Program-made: the position numbers and the translations under genes
Assembly (NCBI GenBank): GCA_022641835.1
Contig: CP048722.1
Span: 124,001 to 188,000 of the forward strand
Direction: 5' to 3'
Length of the DNA: 64,000 bases
Source of the DNA: Petasospora fabianii
Taxonomy: Eukaryota; Ascomycota; Saccharomycetes; Phaffomycetales; Wickerhamomycetaceae
The notes under the pieces: generated by a model
Told to the model about the DNA's origin: nothing
The model's input: the letters and a program-made list of their open reading frames with translations, nothing else
The model's database searches: none
Shown here: positions 10,722 through 20,775 of the stretch, piece by piece
Layout: every line of letters starts with the position of its first letter
How positions within the stretch are numbered: position 1 is the first letter of the stretch

Positions 10722-11423
10722 CACTGTGCCGTGCAGAACGTGTGCATGCACATTATGTATGTATATGTGCGGAGTTGTAGAGTGGAAGTGTTAATGGTGT
10801 GAAGAGACTGCAAATCCTTGCGGCGAATAACGAAAACAACAACAGGGAAAGAAGGGAGGGAAAAAAGACCCACAAGTACATGTTCAGAAGCCGGGCTGGA
10901 CCGACATGAAAGTATATTGCCCTTCATGTGTATGTCTGTGTATCGCAGCACTTGGCCTGTCATGACGCCTCTTTATGTGCGGGTCGGTCCAACTCACAGA
11001 CACTCACACACAACAACACTCACACAGACACTCACACACACGCGCAACGCCGCAAACCGGTCAACCGTACGCCAGCAGTTTGTCCCACCCGCATGACTCT
11101 CGTGTATCAAAGGGAGTGTGCTCGCTCTATCATCACTTTTTGGTATAAGTACCTACGTGTTTGCCCATTCGCACCTCAAACTTGAATTGAGGAGTTGCGG
11201 GGGAGAAGGAATACAAAAACTTTTCATTATCCCACTTTGGCCTACACACTAACTTGCTCAATACTGAACAACTTATTCAACCGACACCTTCTCGGCTAAA
11301 CATATTGAAATACCGAACAAAACAAGAACTCCACAAGGTTATCAACGCTTTGTTTTACTTTCATTGTTAACAACACCAGTGTATTAGCGACTTGATCTTG
11401 GGGTTGATAGACCCTATCTTGTT

Positions 11424-12680
11424 ATGCCCTTTACATTGCCCAGTATTAATCAGCTCCCGTCACTTGTATCGCTCGCTGTTCATGACGAGAAGCGTAAGTC
11501 CACTTCATCCGGTGTTGAGAGTTATCGTTCCAGTGTAAGCTCTTCTTCAGATATAGCTGAATATCTTCGTCGTGGTTCATCCAGTTCACCTTTTACAAAT
11601 TTATTTGATCCTAAACCTTCAGTCCAAATGGAAGGAGGTAATAATAAGCTTGGGTCGCAGGCGACTCTACTTGATTCTTGCAATCTTTCTACATCATCTT
11701 CAACTGAGACCAATTCTAATGCCACTGCCACTGGCACTGGCAATGCCCCAGTGTCAGGTATTAGTCTTCCACCAATCTCTGAGTTGATGGTACCTTCATC
11801 CATTATCAGAGATTCACATGGGTTGTCATCCACTTCAACTTCTACGTCTCCAGCTACACAACATCAAGCACCTTATTTAAACCGTGCTCATTCACAAGGT
11901 TATATACCAGTGGCTAGAGTACATTCTCCACCAAGAGTCACTGCTGAGTCCTCTATCCCACGTCATCATGCCACAACAACACCAATCCCATTAACATATG
12001 GACACGCACCAGTGTCACCACCAGTGTCTGTTTATCTTCAACAACCTAGAGCCAACTCCATCAGTGATGGACAACAACAACAACAACAACAACATCATCA
12101 ACCACTTCCACCTCCATCTTATCACATCCAGTATCAGGCACCTGCTCAAATTCCAATTGCTCCACTACCACAACAGCATCACCAACACTCTATTCATCCT
12201 CACCAACACCATACAATCCCACATCATCTTTATCCACAGACTCCACGTACTCACATGGAGACACAAGTGATGTATATCCCAACTTCGAACCCATACTATG
12301 CCCCACCTCAACAACAGTTGCCACCTCAACAGCCTCAAAATCTGCATAATCAACACTACCAGCATCAGCATCAACACCAACACCAACATCAGCACCAGCA
12401 TCAACCACAACAACAACAACAGATCTTGGCATCTGCTACATCTCCAACCACTACGATGCTTGACCCACCAACTCCACCAAAGAAGGAGATAAAGCGTCGT
12501 ACACGTACAGGTTGTCTCACGTGTCGTCGTCGCAGAATTAAATGTGATGAACGTAAACCACATTGTCACAATTGTGAGAAATACAAGATTTATTGTGCAG
12601 GTTATCAACAAGTGAAACCTACAAAGAGTGACTTGAAGAAGATGAATAAAGTTATGAAAGTTGGTGCTATCTTGGGTTGA
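11424..12680 (+). CDS. Zn2Cys6 transcription factor with a C-terminal DNA-binding domain
   Basis: A 418-aa putative nuclear regulator. The zinc cluster is at the extreme C terminus (about residues 362-391): RTGCLTCRRRRIKCDE... with spacing C-x2-C-x6-C-x6-C-x2-C-x6-C, preceded by a basic KKEIKRRTR arm. The rest is low complexity: Ser/Thr-rich at 20-160, then Gln/His/Pro-rich at 190-345. Two related short motifs, LPSINQLPSL near residue 5 and LPPISELMVP near residue 116, stand out from it. There is no fungal-specific middle homology region. C-terminal zinc clusters behind Gln-rich arms are known from Czf1 and Ume6, but the cluster sequence does not identify an orthologue. About 5 kb of non-coding DNA on each side suggests complex regulation. 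Confidence 0.85.
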   Translation: MPFTLPSINQLPSLVSLAVHDEKRKSTSSGVESYRSSVSSSSDIAEYLRRGSSSSPFTNLFDPKPSVQMEGGNNKLGSQATLLDSCNLSTSSSTETNSNATATGTGNAPVSGISLPPISELMVPSSIIRDSHGLSSTSTSTSPATQHQAPYLNRAHSQGYIPVARVHSPPRVTAESSIPRHHATTTPIPLTYGHAPVSPPVSVYLQQPRANSISDGQQQQQQQHHQPLPPPSYHIQYQAPAQIPIAPLPQQHHQHSIHPHQHHTIPHHLYPQTPRTHMETQVMYIPTSNPYYAPPQQQLPPQQPQNLHNQHYQHQHQHQHQHQHQHQPQQQQQILASATSPTTTMLDPPTPPKKEIKRRTRTGCLTCRRRRIKCDERKPHCHNCEKYKIYCAGYQQVKPTKSDLKKMNKVMKVGAILG

Positions 12681-15600
12681 ATTATGTACTCAGTTTGGGT
12701 TTGGGTCTTGGTCTGTTTCTTGGTCTATTTAATTATCTATCTGGTTCTCTCAGGTTCTTACGTTCTTGTTCTTTTCTCTTTCTCTTCTTTCTACTTCCCT
12801 TATTAATTATTTGCTTTTAATGATAACGATATTAATGAATACCTAAATTAAGTTAATCTCTCTCTGTACTATAGTAGTTGATAGTCATGTCAATTCGCAA
12901 GGTTTGGTATGAGGCAAAGCTAATACTGTAACATAATGCAGGAAATTCTTAAACATCCTCATCTCTGACTCAGAATTTGACACTTAACTTGCTCTGTGTA
13001 TGTATACCCTGCTGGATCTTAAACACGGGGAAGAAAATCCAGATCTTCGGGTCATAATAGACAAAGTAGTTAGACGTCACTGACCCATAGCAAGCATCTG
13101 ATCAGCGCTGGACGGGGACACACAGATGGCGTTCGTCACCGGTGGTCCTTTAGATATGCATCTTTGGATAAAGATTCAGTATATCTTGTTTTGGTTTGGA
13201 TTGCGTTTGTTTGAGGTCAATAGAGAGACCCTGTTGCTGTGTGTCGGTTGTAGTTGTGTCGGGGGCTTAGTGTTCTAGGCTAAGGTGCCTCACAACCTCT
13301 TCAACACAACACAACTGGGGCCTGTCTAATTCTAATGCAGAGTCGAATCTTAAGAAGATCCCCTTTTATAACTGTATACAGAGATCTATATGTTTAATAC
13401 TACTACTATTTTCCGGTTGGGAGGGAATTTTGAATCTCGCTGCAACTGCAACCAAGACCTCCAAGATTTCACCGCCAGCCACTCGAGTCAATCTCTCTGG
13501 TTAAGCTCTACAGTGCTAGTACACTACTTTCACTGAGAACTGAGCAGTTCTGCTTGTTGTATGTAGTGGACACTGTAATCGGCAGCTTAGCGGACAGCAT
13601 GTGAGACCCACCTCCCAAGACACAGCAACTGTGTACACTGTGCACAATACTAAAGCCTTCTACAAACCACAAATGGGCAAGGCAATAGAGCCCAGCAGTA
13701 CAGTAGCTTACTAAATGAGTAATCTTGAACCTTCTAGGCTTGAAAACTCGAGAAAGAGCCTAGAAATCAAGCCTTGAAGACCGTATTTGCAGGCAGTCGC
13801 TAAAAACGATGCGTGCGTTGGCCCGCAGCGCCATGACCAGGCTACTGTCGTACCGGTAGCTCAGGGTTCTCTTTCTTCTTATTCGGTTATTCTCTCAGTT
13901 GCTCTTATCCTGACCCTTGTTCTTTTCTCTTTCTGGGCTTATCCGTTTCCCTCGATCATCCGGGTCTTGTTCCGAAGAAGGCCAGCTGTAGTTCCCTCAA
14001 CAACATTCAGCCGTTGGGGAGGGGTCTATCACTACTAAGGGAACATATCAGTCTCAAAATGATGGGCCAGAGTAGATCACAATCAACGTAGATCCCTTTG
14101 AAGAGCCTCATATCAACCAAATTATTACATCGCTGACCATTGCATGTGTCTCTCTTTTGCCCCGGTTGTGTGACATTGATATTAGACCTACGCGTCGGCC
14201 TCAAATCAGTCTTTGGTTAACATTTGACCCTTTGAATCCTTTGGACCTTGTACCCCTTCAATCCCATGTATTGCTTGCATGTTATAAGCTATTAGCAAGA
14301 ACAACAAACTCAATAACGTCACCGTACCTGTCCCACCCCTGGTACTTTTAAGGTGTGCTACAGTCAGCGGTATTAACCAAACTGAACTGCAAGGGTCAAA
14401 TCGCCAAACCCCTCTCTTAACGGCAAAATAACACTTCCTGCCTTGAAATATCAGAAATTAGTTATAGTTGGATGAGTGGAGCCTCATTTTACCGTAACTT
14501 AGTGTCAAGTTTTGTGTGTCCTTTTTTAGTGCCTTGACCTGCGTAGTCATTCTATGGCTTAAAGCTATCAGTACACAAGGCAACGTGTACAACCTTTCTA
14601 GACTCCACAGATTAATAAATGTGCCATGTGACATGTGTCTCTAACCCTTTCCACCATCATCAATCTGCACTCTCAAGGATCTAACGCAGATTAACCGTGG
14701 TAGAAATGTGTTGTGAGTGCACATAACACCAAGCAACTGTCAAATGCTGTCAAAACTGTCAATTGAGGTAAACCCTCTGCATATACAGTACCAGCAACAA
14801 AAGCATAGGGGAGCAGAATCCAAAATGCTCTACTCCTTCACTTGAAGATCTCTTGCTCTGACAAGAAATGCTCTTCTTCGATGAAGCGAAGGGTCAAGGA
14901 AAACACCAACTCTTCATAAATTTTTCAAAAAGCTAAGTTCCTAGGGTATTGTTTGACCGAGGCCCTCATCAACGGAAAACTAACAACTTTTTCCGACCAA
15001 CAAGCAGCATCGAGCCTCGCCAGTTTGACTTTACCTACTCGCCAATCTCGCATACAGCAAAGAGTCGTGCTTGAAAACTCAAGGCGGATCTCCTTTACAA
15101 AGGAAATCGGCAGCGCTTGTTGCTGCATCCTGCGGAATTATGCACGCTACGGAAACTCTAAGCCGCCTCCAAACCCACAAGTTAGCGCGTAAGCCCAGTT
15201 TACGTAGCCAATGAACAGCGGGTCGGAACAAGGCGGTCCAATCATTTAGCTGCGCCGGAAACAGATATACCATTGGATCATATAGTCACATTTATAATGC
15301 TAAAAGTTTATCCATTTCGTTCTCCATCAAAAAGTGACGGGCACAAAAACTAGTTAAAAGTTTCCTTTCTGACAAGGTTCTCGTAATAGGCGCGCACGCG
15401 TTAAACTACTACAAATTCTATAACCCCGCCTTGACCCCCGCGGCCGGGCGCAAAGTGCAAAGCACGCTTCGGCAAGATCGCTCATCGTCAACCGCAGGTT
15501 GTCGAGAACAAGTTAGCGGAAGATGAAAAAGAAAAACTCTATAATTCAAATCAATGCTCAAGACTCAGATTGTACCTGAATGCTGTAGGGTTTTCGGAAA

Positions 15601-17311
15601 ATCTTTCAGTGACGATACTGTTGCTCTTGTTCTTTAGACATGATCTTGATCTTGGTCTTGATCTTGATGTTTTATTATTTTAGTTGGTGGCGCAATTTTG
15701 AACTTGTTTGTTGATTACGAAGATGTGTGGGTTTCGTATATTCTGTTGGGTTTATGTTAACTGTTTGTCTACGCGAAGTTCACCTCTAGGCGCTTCTTAT
15801 CGTCTTTTTGTGAAAGCCTGTCTCCCATCTCGCACCTTGCACCTCGCTTTCGCCTAAGGCGGTTGAACTCTAAGCGAAACTTCTAAAGCACAATGTTGAC
15901 TGCCAAATTGAGCTAAAAGAGCTGTAAAGTACATCAACCTGCTGGTAAAGAACACACAGCATTATACAACGTGTCTATCCCATCTCCTTCTCTCTCATTT
16001 TTTACAGCACTTTATTGATCTAATATGGCTGCTTCTTTCTTTGATGCGTTAGTTATTAACGAAGGGTGTCAGTCATGGAAAGAGGTGGAATTTCAACTTA
16101 GCCGCACGTCTCAGACCACTTTTTTGTCTTGATGTTATTTTAGAAATAACTTAAAAAAGTTAGCGACCCCTTGATTTGTCTTATGGGTAAGATCTGTAAC
16201 CTGATTCCGCCTTAAACTTATTTTTATATCGCCTCTTCACCCCCTGATCCCGCCTCCTGCCGCCTTGCGGCTCGCGAGAGAAAAAAACTGTACCATGCAG
16301 CCAATGCTGCACATCTGAAACTTTATTTTTCTCTTAGACTCTCTTGTCTCATGAACTTTTCTTCTACACCGATCCCGACATACCCCTGGTTCAAATATGA
16401 CACCCTCAGTTGCCAAATGTCTTTTTTTCGTCTTTGTACAAAGGTAACTCAAAGCCCACACGGCAATAACCGCCCCATATTGATCAGCGGGTGGATCAAA
16501 ATGCTATAGACATGATCCCAGAGATCTGGCAGGTAGATACATGCGTTATTTTTGACTCAATCTCCGTTCAAACGAAGATCACTTCTTCTTCGCAGATACA
16601 CCTTCTATGAATCCAGAACATATTGCGTCATTTCTCAACTCTTCAAAAATTTAATGCTCGCTCAATCTAGTTTCATCTTGGAAAGTTATGTTTGATCGCC
16701 ATTGTCAACTTCTCCTACCCTAGTTCAACCTTGGCGGGCACGGGCCCATAGGGCCCATAAAGGCCCATGCCTCATTACGACGACATCACATCTTTCCTAA
16801 ACAAGTCTAAACTTTTCCTGCCTCTCGCTTTCTCTGCTTTCCATCTCAGTTCACACACACAAAAGAATTAAGAGAAAAGAACAAAAAGAGATCGACGATC
16901 AGTTCCACCTTACGACAAGCATTCACCCACAGCACCTTGCTGAATAAGCTTTTTTCTTTATTATTATTCGTGTTTTTGGATCATTTTTCCTTTGTTATAT
17001 AAACTTTGTTCAAGGCAGTATTAGGTATATAGCGTAGCCTCAATTATGATGATCACATTTGATATGGATTGTCTCATGCATGTGTATATTATCAATATGG
17101 TTTTGAGGTTCACAACACTTTCCTATCTTGGTATATGTCTTTACAGAAGAAGACAAACTGTAGAGACAAAGTAGTTATATAGTAGATCCTATATGACAGT
17201 ACTGTACATAACTGTACATTTATTCCATAGTATTGTTATATGGTTGATCAAACATAATGATATGACTAGATGATGTCATATATTGGAGGTTATATAACAT
17301 GAGGGTCTTCG
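12681..17311. other. Second gene desert, downstream of the zinc-cluster regulator
   Basis: About 4.6 kb without a convincing gene. All open frames are under 85 codons and show no domain or good start context. The GC-rich patch at 15150-15480 and the triplicated GGGCCCATA-like motif at 16743-16771 are the only local features I can name. I detected no tRNA. The part next to 17311 contains the 3' flank of the AIM17-like gene. Confidence 0.45.
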
Positions 17312-18565
17312 TTATATCGAAGGACACTCAACAGCTCTGAGTTTTGATTGGAATGCATCTTTATCCAAATAACAACCTTTTAACCATCTCTCACCTGAGT
17401 TTGGATCAAATTCATCACGAGCATGTAAGACTCTGCGATTATCAAATATGACACAATCACCTTCTTGAGTCTTAAACTTGACTTTATTGTCTGGCGAGTT
17501 AACAAACTCTTCAAACAATTTTACACCTCTAAGGAAATCATCAAACTCTTCAAATTGGGTCTCATTTGGCATAATACCCTTATCAAATGGAGCTTGGAAT
17601 GGAGGAGAATAGTTTATTTCTTTGAAAGATCCATCTGGGTTTTCAACAACTAGACATCTTTGATGGAAATAATGATGTCCATCTCTATTGTAATGGAAAT
17701 TGAATGGGATCTTTAGTAATGCCGAATAAGCCCTTGGATCAACATTCTTAACGTATCTTGCACCGCTGAACCCATCAGCAAACACATTTTCACCACCAGT
17801 GGCTCTATTCTTAATACAATGAAGAAGTTGAAGCCCCGGTGGTGACTCGTAATAGCAAAGGTCCTGGTGTAATGGTAAAAATTTAGATGTATATGCGATG
17901 TTTGTTGCCTTAGGTTTAGATTTAACATCAAATAGAAGTCCATAGAAAGTTGGTCTAATGTATCCAATACGGAGACCAATTTTTTCAACTTCTGGATCAG
18001 TATCATGAAGTTCATCAGATTTTGTTGGGATATTGGTGATTATGGAGAGTCCAAACTCATTAAGCTCTCTAACAACTTTGGAAAGTGTCTCTGAAGAAGT
18101 CATATAAGAGTTGTAGTCATGCTTTAAAAGAGATGGGAACTTCTCTGGAATGTTACGTGTTGAATTATCCCAAATTGTAAAGTTATGGTCATAATTGCGT
18201 CCCTTAACTCGGTTAGATGGAGATGCATGGTGTTCAAGGAAAGAACGAGAGTAAGTTGCAAAATCACCATCAGACCATTGAATTGAGATAGTTTCAGAAT
18301 CTGGAATATCAATCTCATGGGGAACCACATCTGCAATCTCCCCAGTAGTGAAAAGCTTTTGACCCGTGGTTGGGTCCCATGATTTTATTGATTGAGAACT
18401 ATCTCTAAGAAACCCATTATGGAACGATAAAGCTGAGTTTGAACCGGGGAAACGGATAGTAGTAACCTTCTGAGAAGTCGAGAGCTCAACATTATGCTTA
18501 AACAATGGCTTTGAAAGCTTAGCCACGCTAAAGGACCGTCTGATAAGCATTGCACTGGTTATCAA
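17312..18565 (-). CDS. AIM17: Mitochondrial gamma-butyrobetaine/trimethyllysine dioxygenase family protein (Aim17-like)
   Basis: A 417-aa Fe(II)/2-oxoglutarate oxygenase of the GBBH/TMLH group, which hydroxylates carnitine precursors in animals and some yeasts. The N terminus MITSAMLIRRSFSVAKLSK looks like a mitochondrial presequence. Residues 35-115 form the GBBH-like N domain (IRFPGSNSALSFHNGFLRD, WSDGDFATYS). The catalytic jelly roll follows. The metal ligands are the HxD in LPLHQDLCYYE and the distal His in RRVLHARDEF; GERWLKGCYLD supplies the Arg expected to hold 2-oxoglutarate. The N domain lacks the zinc-binding cysteines of animal GBBH, as I recall for yeast Aim17. Whether it makes carnitine cannot be told from sequence. 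Confidence 0.85.
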   Translation of the reverse strand: MITSAMLIRRSFSVAKLSKPLFKHNVELSTSQKVTTIRFPGSNSALSFHNGFLRDSSQSIKSWDPTTGQKLFTTGEIADVVPHEIDIPDSETISIQWSDGDFATYSRSFLEHHASPSNRVKGRNYDHNFTIWDNSTRNIPEKFPSLLKHDYNSYMTSSETLSKVVRELNEFGLSIITNIPTKSDELHDTDPEVEKIGLRIGYIRPTFYGLLFDVKSKPKATNIAYTSKFLPLHQDLCYYESPPGLQLLHCIKNRATGGENVFADGFSGARYVKNVDPRAYSALLKIPFNFHYNRDGHHYFHQRCLVVENPDGSFKEINYSPPFQAPFDKGIMPNETQFEEFDDFLRGVKLFEEFVNSPDNKVKFKTQEGDCVIFDNRRVLHARDEFDPNSGERWLKGCYLDKDAFQSKLRAVECPSI

Positions 18566-18632
18566 TTACAAGAGGAGACAAGTCTTAGAGAATGTGGGGT
18601 TTCCCCAGTTTTTATTCTTTTTATTTTATTTG

Positions 18633-18674
18633 ATTATGGATGTCCGGGTGTTTTTATGGATGTCCGGGTGTTCA
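18633..18674. repeat. 20-bp tandem duplication upstream of SPO11
   Basis: TATGGATGTCCGGGTGTT occurs twice at a 20-bp spacing, about 90-130 bp before the SPO11 start. Function is unknown. Confidence 0.8.
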
Positions 18675-18762
18675 GCGGCACTTATTTAATCAATAGAATT
18701 CATTCATCTTTATTAACATTAACTATGACCTTTTCAGTGGATCAAGGTATCACATTATTAAG

Positions 18763-19883
18763 ATGCATCGTTCAGCTATTAGCAATGAAGATCCACCAGT
18801 GGAAAGACTTGTTCAATTTGGTTCCCTAACGCGTTCACCATTAGAACGTATCAGTGATGTTCGTCGTCTTATCGGTAATGCTCTTTATTCTGAAACTCCT
18901 GTAGCCTTTGGACTCTTCAGATCGTTGGTGAACACTGTGAACCCATTTGACACTCTTGGATGATTACTAACTTCTTCAGTAAACCAACCAAATTCCCCGC
19001 TAAGACGCGTAAGGAAGCCGAGCAGTTTACCCGTATCGTACGCGTTCTTTCTCTCCTTGAAGATAACCTTAAGAGGAATTACACTGCGACGCGTCGAGAC
19101 GTGTTTTATCAGGATGTTGAGCTTTTTAGAGTACAGTCTAAAGTTGATATCATTGTCGAGGCGATCTGTCGTGTAATGGAGACCTCGGGAGATCAAATTG
19201 GTGCTGTTGCTTCACAGAAGGGGTTAATGCTTGGAAGTGTCACCATGACATTGATCTCTGGTGAGAAAAAGATCATCCATTCTTCCAATGGTGAACCTAT
19301 ACTAGTTCCCCGACTATTAGATGTTAAGTGTGTCGAACCAACTGAACAAATAGAGTATATTCTCGTTGTGGAGAAAGAAGCTGTGTTCAATGCCTTTATG
19401 AAAAGCTCCACTTCGACTCATCCAAGGATCATTATCACTGCAAGGGGGTTCCCCGACGTTCTTACACGAATGTTTCTTCATAAGCTTAGTGAATCATGTC
19501 CCGATGTACCAGTATATGGCTTTGCAGATTTTGATCCATCTGGATGGCATATCTTACAATGTTATAGAACAGGTGGACCACAACGTTCAATCAACACTAT
19601 GCAACAGAGTTGTCCACGACTCCAACTCACATCTGCATCAATTCTTGATTTCTATAAGAAGTCTAACTGTTCACCACTTAGTCATAGAGACTTCCAATCG
19701 TGTCGGAACATCCTATTGAAATGGTCCCACCAACATCTAACTGGTAAGTGGGGAACAGAGATACAAAGGATGATGTTCTTTGGGAAGAAAGCAGAACTCG
19801 ATGCAATCAAATCAATCAAACAAGAGAATCAACAAGTGGAGATTGTTGAATACATTGAGTCACACTTACAACACAGCTTATGA
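18763..19883 (+). CDS. SPO11: Spo11 meiotic DNA double-strand-break transesterase, two exons
   Basis: Topoisomerase VI A-type protein that starts meiotic recombination by cutting DNA through a tyrosine. The winged-helix active-site region reads ATRRDVFYQDVELF, with Tyr in the RD-x-[FY]-Y context. The Toprim domain carries VVEKEAVF and the acidic YGFADFDPSGW. ARGFPDVLTRMFLHKL is typical. The N-terminal exon begins at 18763 (MHRSAISNEDPP). The frame then changes at a short intron with a perfect TACTAAC at 18965-18971. The acceptor TTCTTCAG ends at 18979. The best in-frame donor is GTTGGT at 18924 (56-nt intron, join ...LFRS-KPTKFP); GTGAAC at 18928 with the AG ending CGCTAAG is an alternative. 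The protein would be about 355 aa. Confidence 0.9.
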
Positions 19884-20074
19884 TATATGTCTATATATAT
19901 AGATATATATATAACTATATATAGTGTGGAGTATGTGTGGTCGTGCCCCGTTCAAAAAGACACGTCGAGGAAAAAAATCGCGTCGTGTTTGATCCTCAAC
20001 AACCACATCAACTCCATTGTTATGATTGCTTTGATCTCTTTAAAGTCTTTATCAGTTCCTTTCCAGTTGATAAG

Positions 20075-20680
20075 ATGAAGTCTGTGTTGGTTTTCCTTTC
20101 GACATTTGTGTCTCTTGCATTGGCCACTTCGAAGATCTCGCTTGCTGTGCCGGCATTTGCTAAGGAATGCATCTACCATGATCTCTTAGAAGAATCTGAA
20201 TCACTTGTAATTGGTTATCAAGTTCTCACTGGTGGTAATTTTGAGCTCAATTTTGAAATCATCAGTCCTAAAGGTGAATCTATCATTAAACAGGAGAATG
20301 AGAAATACGCAGATTTCGTACTTAAGACATTTGGTCTCGGTGGTTACTCCTTCTGTTTCTCTAATCCATATAAGGACCTTAAAAAGGTTGAATTTAGTAT
20401 CTCTTTAGCATCTAATGCTGATCAAGAGACCACTACGAAAAAAGAGGATGTCGTTGCAGACCATTCATTGCTTGAGATTGATAGAAACGTTAACAAGATT
20501 GAAAAGATTATGAACTATCTTAGAGCTAGAGAATGGAGAAACATGTCCACTGTGGAATCTACACAATCTCGTACCGTTTACTTATCAATTGCTGTTATTA
20601 TCTTAACAGTAGGTATCAGTTTGGGTCAGGCTGCCATTGTTCAGTTCTTGTTCGCCGGTCGTGAGAAGAACTATGTCTAA
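20075..20680 (+). CDS. p24 family cargo receptor (Erp2/3/4-like)
   Basis: A 201-aa type I membrane protein of the emp24/GOLD family, which acts in ER-Golgi COPII/COPI vesicles. It has a signal peptide MKSVLVFLSTFVSLALATS, a GOLD beta-domain with the disulfide pair around KECIYHDL and GGYSFCFSN, a coiled coil (LLEIDRNVNKIEKIMNYLRA), one transmembrane helix (residues about 168-190) and a cytosolic tail FAGREKNYV. The EWRNMSTVESTQSRTVYLSI stretch is the typical p24 pre-membrane motif. The ATG at 20075 is chosen because it begins the signal peptide; the frame stays open upstream to 19937 without p24 character. The tail resembles the gamma group (Erp2/3/4) more than Emp24 or Erv25, but the exact paralogue is unsure. 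Confidence 0.87.
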   Translation: MKSVLVFLSTFVSLALATSKISLAVPAFAKECIYHDLLEESESLVIGYQVLTGGNFELNFEIISPKGESIIKQENEKYADFVLKTFGLGGYSFCFSNPYKDLKKVEFSISLASNADQETTTKKEDVVADHSLLEIDRNVNKIEKIMNYLRAREWRNMSTVESTQSRTVYLSIAVIILTVGISLGQAAIVQFLFAGREKNYV

Positions 20681-20775
20681 TCTTCTTCAAGTCTACTCCA
20701 CCTTAAGGCAATCTGTATACTACAAAAACATGTTTCTTTGCAAAAGTTTATTTGTAAAACATTGTAGCTGATAAC

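Larger units (their letters stand above)
6690..11423. other. Gene desert upstream of the zinc-cluster regulator
   Basis: About 4.7 kb contains only short, unconvincing reading frames (all under 95 codons, without recognisable domains). I see a T-tract near 6970-6992, a 26-bp perfect palindrome at 8146-8171, a 19-bp direct repeat at 8488-8525, tandem ATCACAAG-like repeats around 8990-9030, a CAT/CGT trinucleotide run near 9768-9805, a 38-bp perfect palindrome at 10684-10721, and CA-rich repeats at 10995-11045. I found no tRNA. Length and placement suit an extended regulatory region of the gene at 11424, but a centromere or a non-coding RNA locus cannot be excluded. Confidence 0.5.

Noticed and set aside
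12165-12611. Minus-strand hydrophobic frame over the zinc-cluster gene
   Set aside because: Leu/Val runs arise from the opposite strand of CAA/CAC repeats encoding Gln and His.
13845-13870. tRNA-like TACCGGTAGCTCAGG segment
   Set aside because: It resembles a D-arm start, but no anticodon or T-arm follows within tRNA length and no acceptor stem forms.
16743-16771. Three GGGCCCATA-like repeats
   Set aside because: Short GC-rich repeat with no gene nearby; I could not connect it to a known element.
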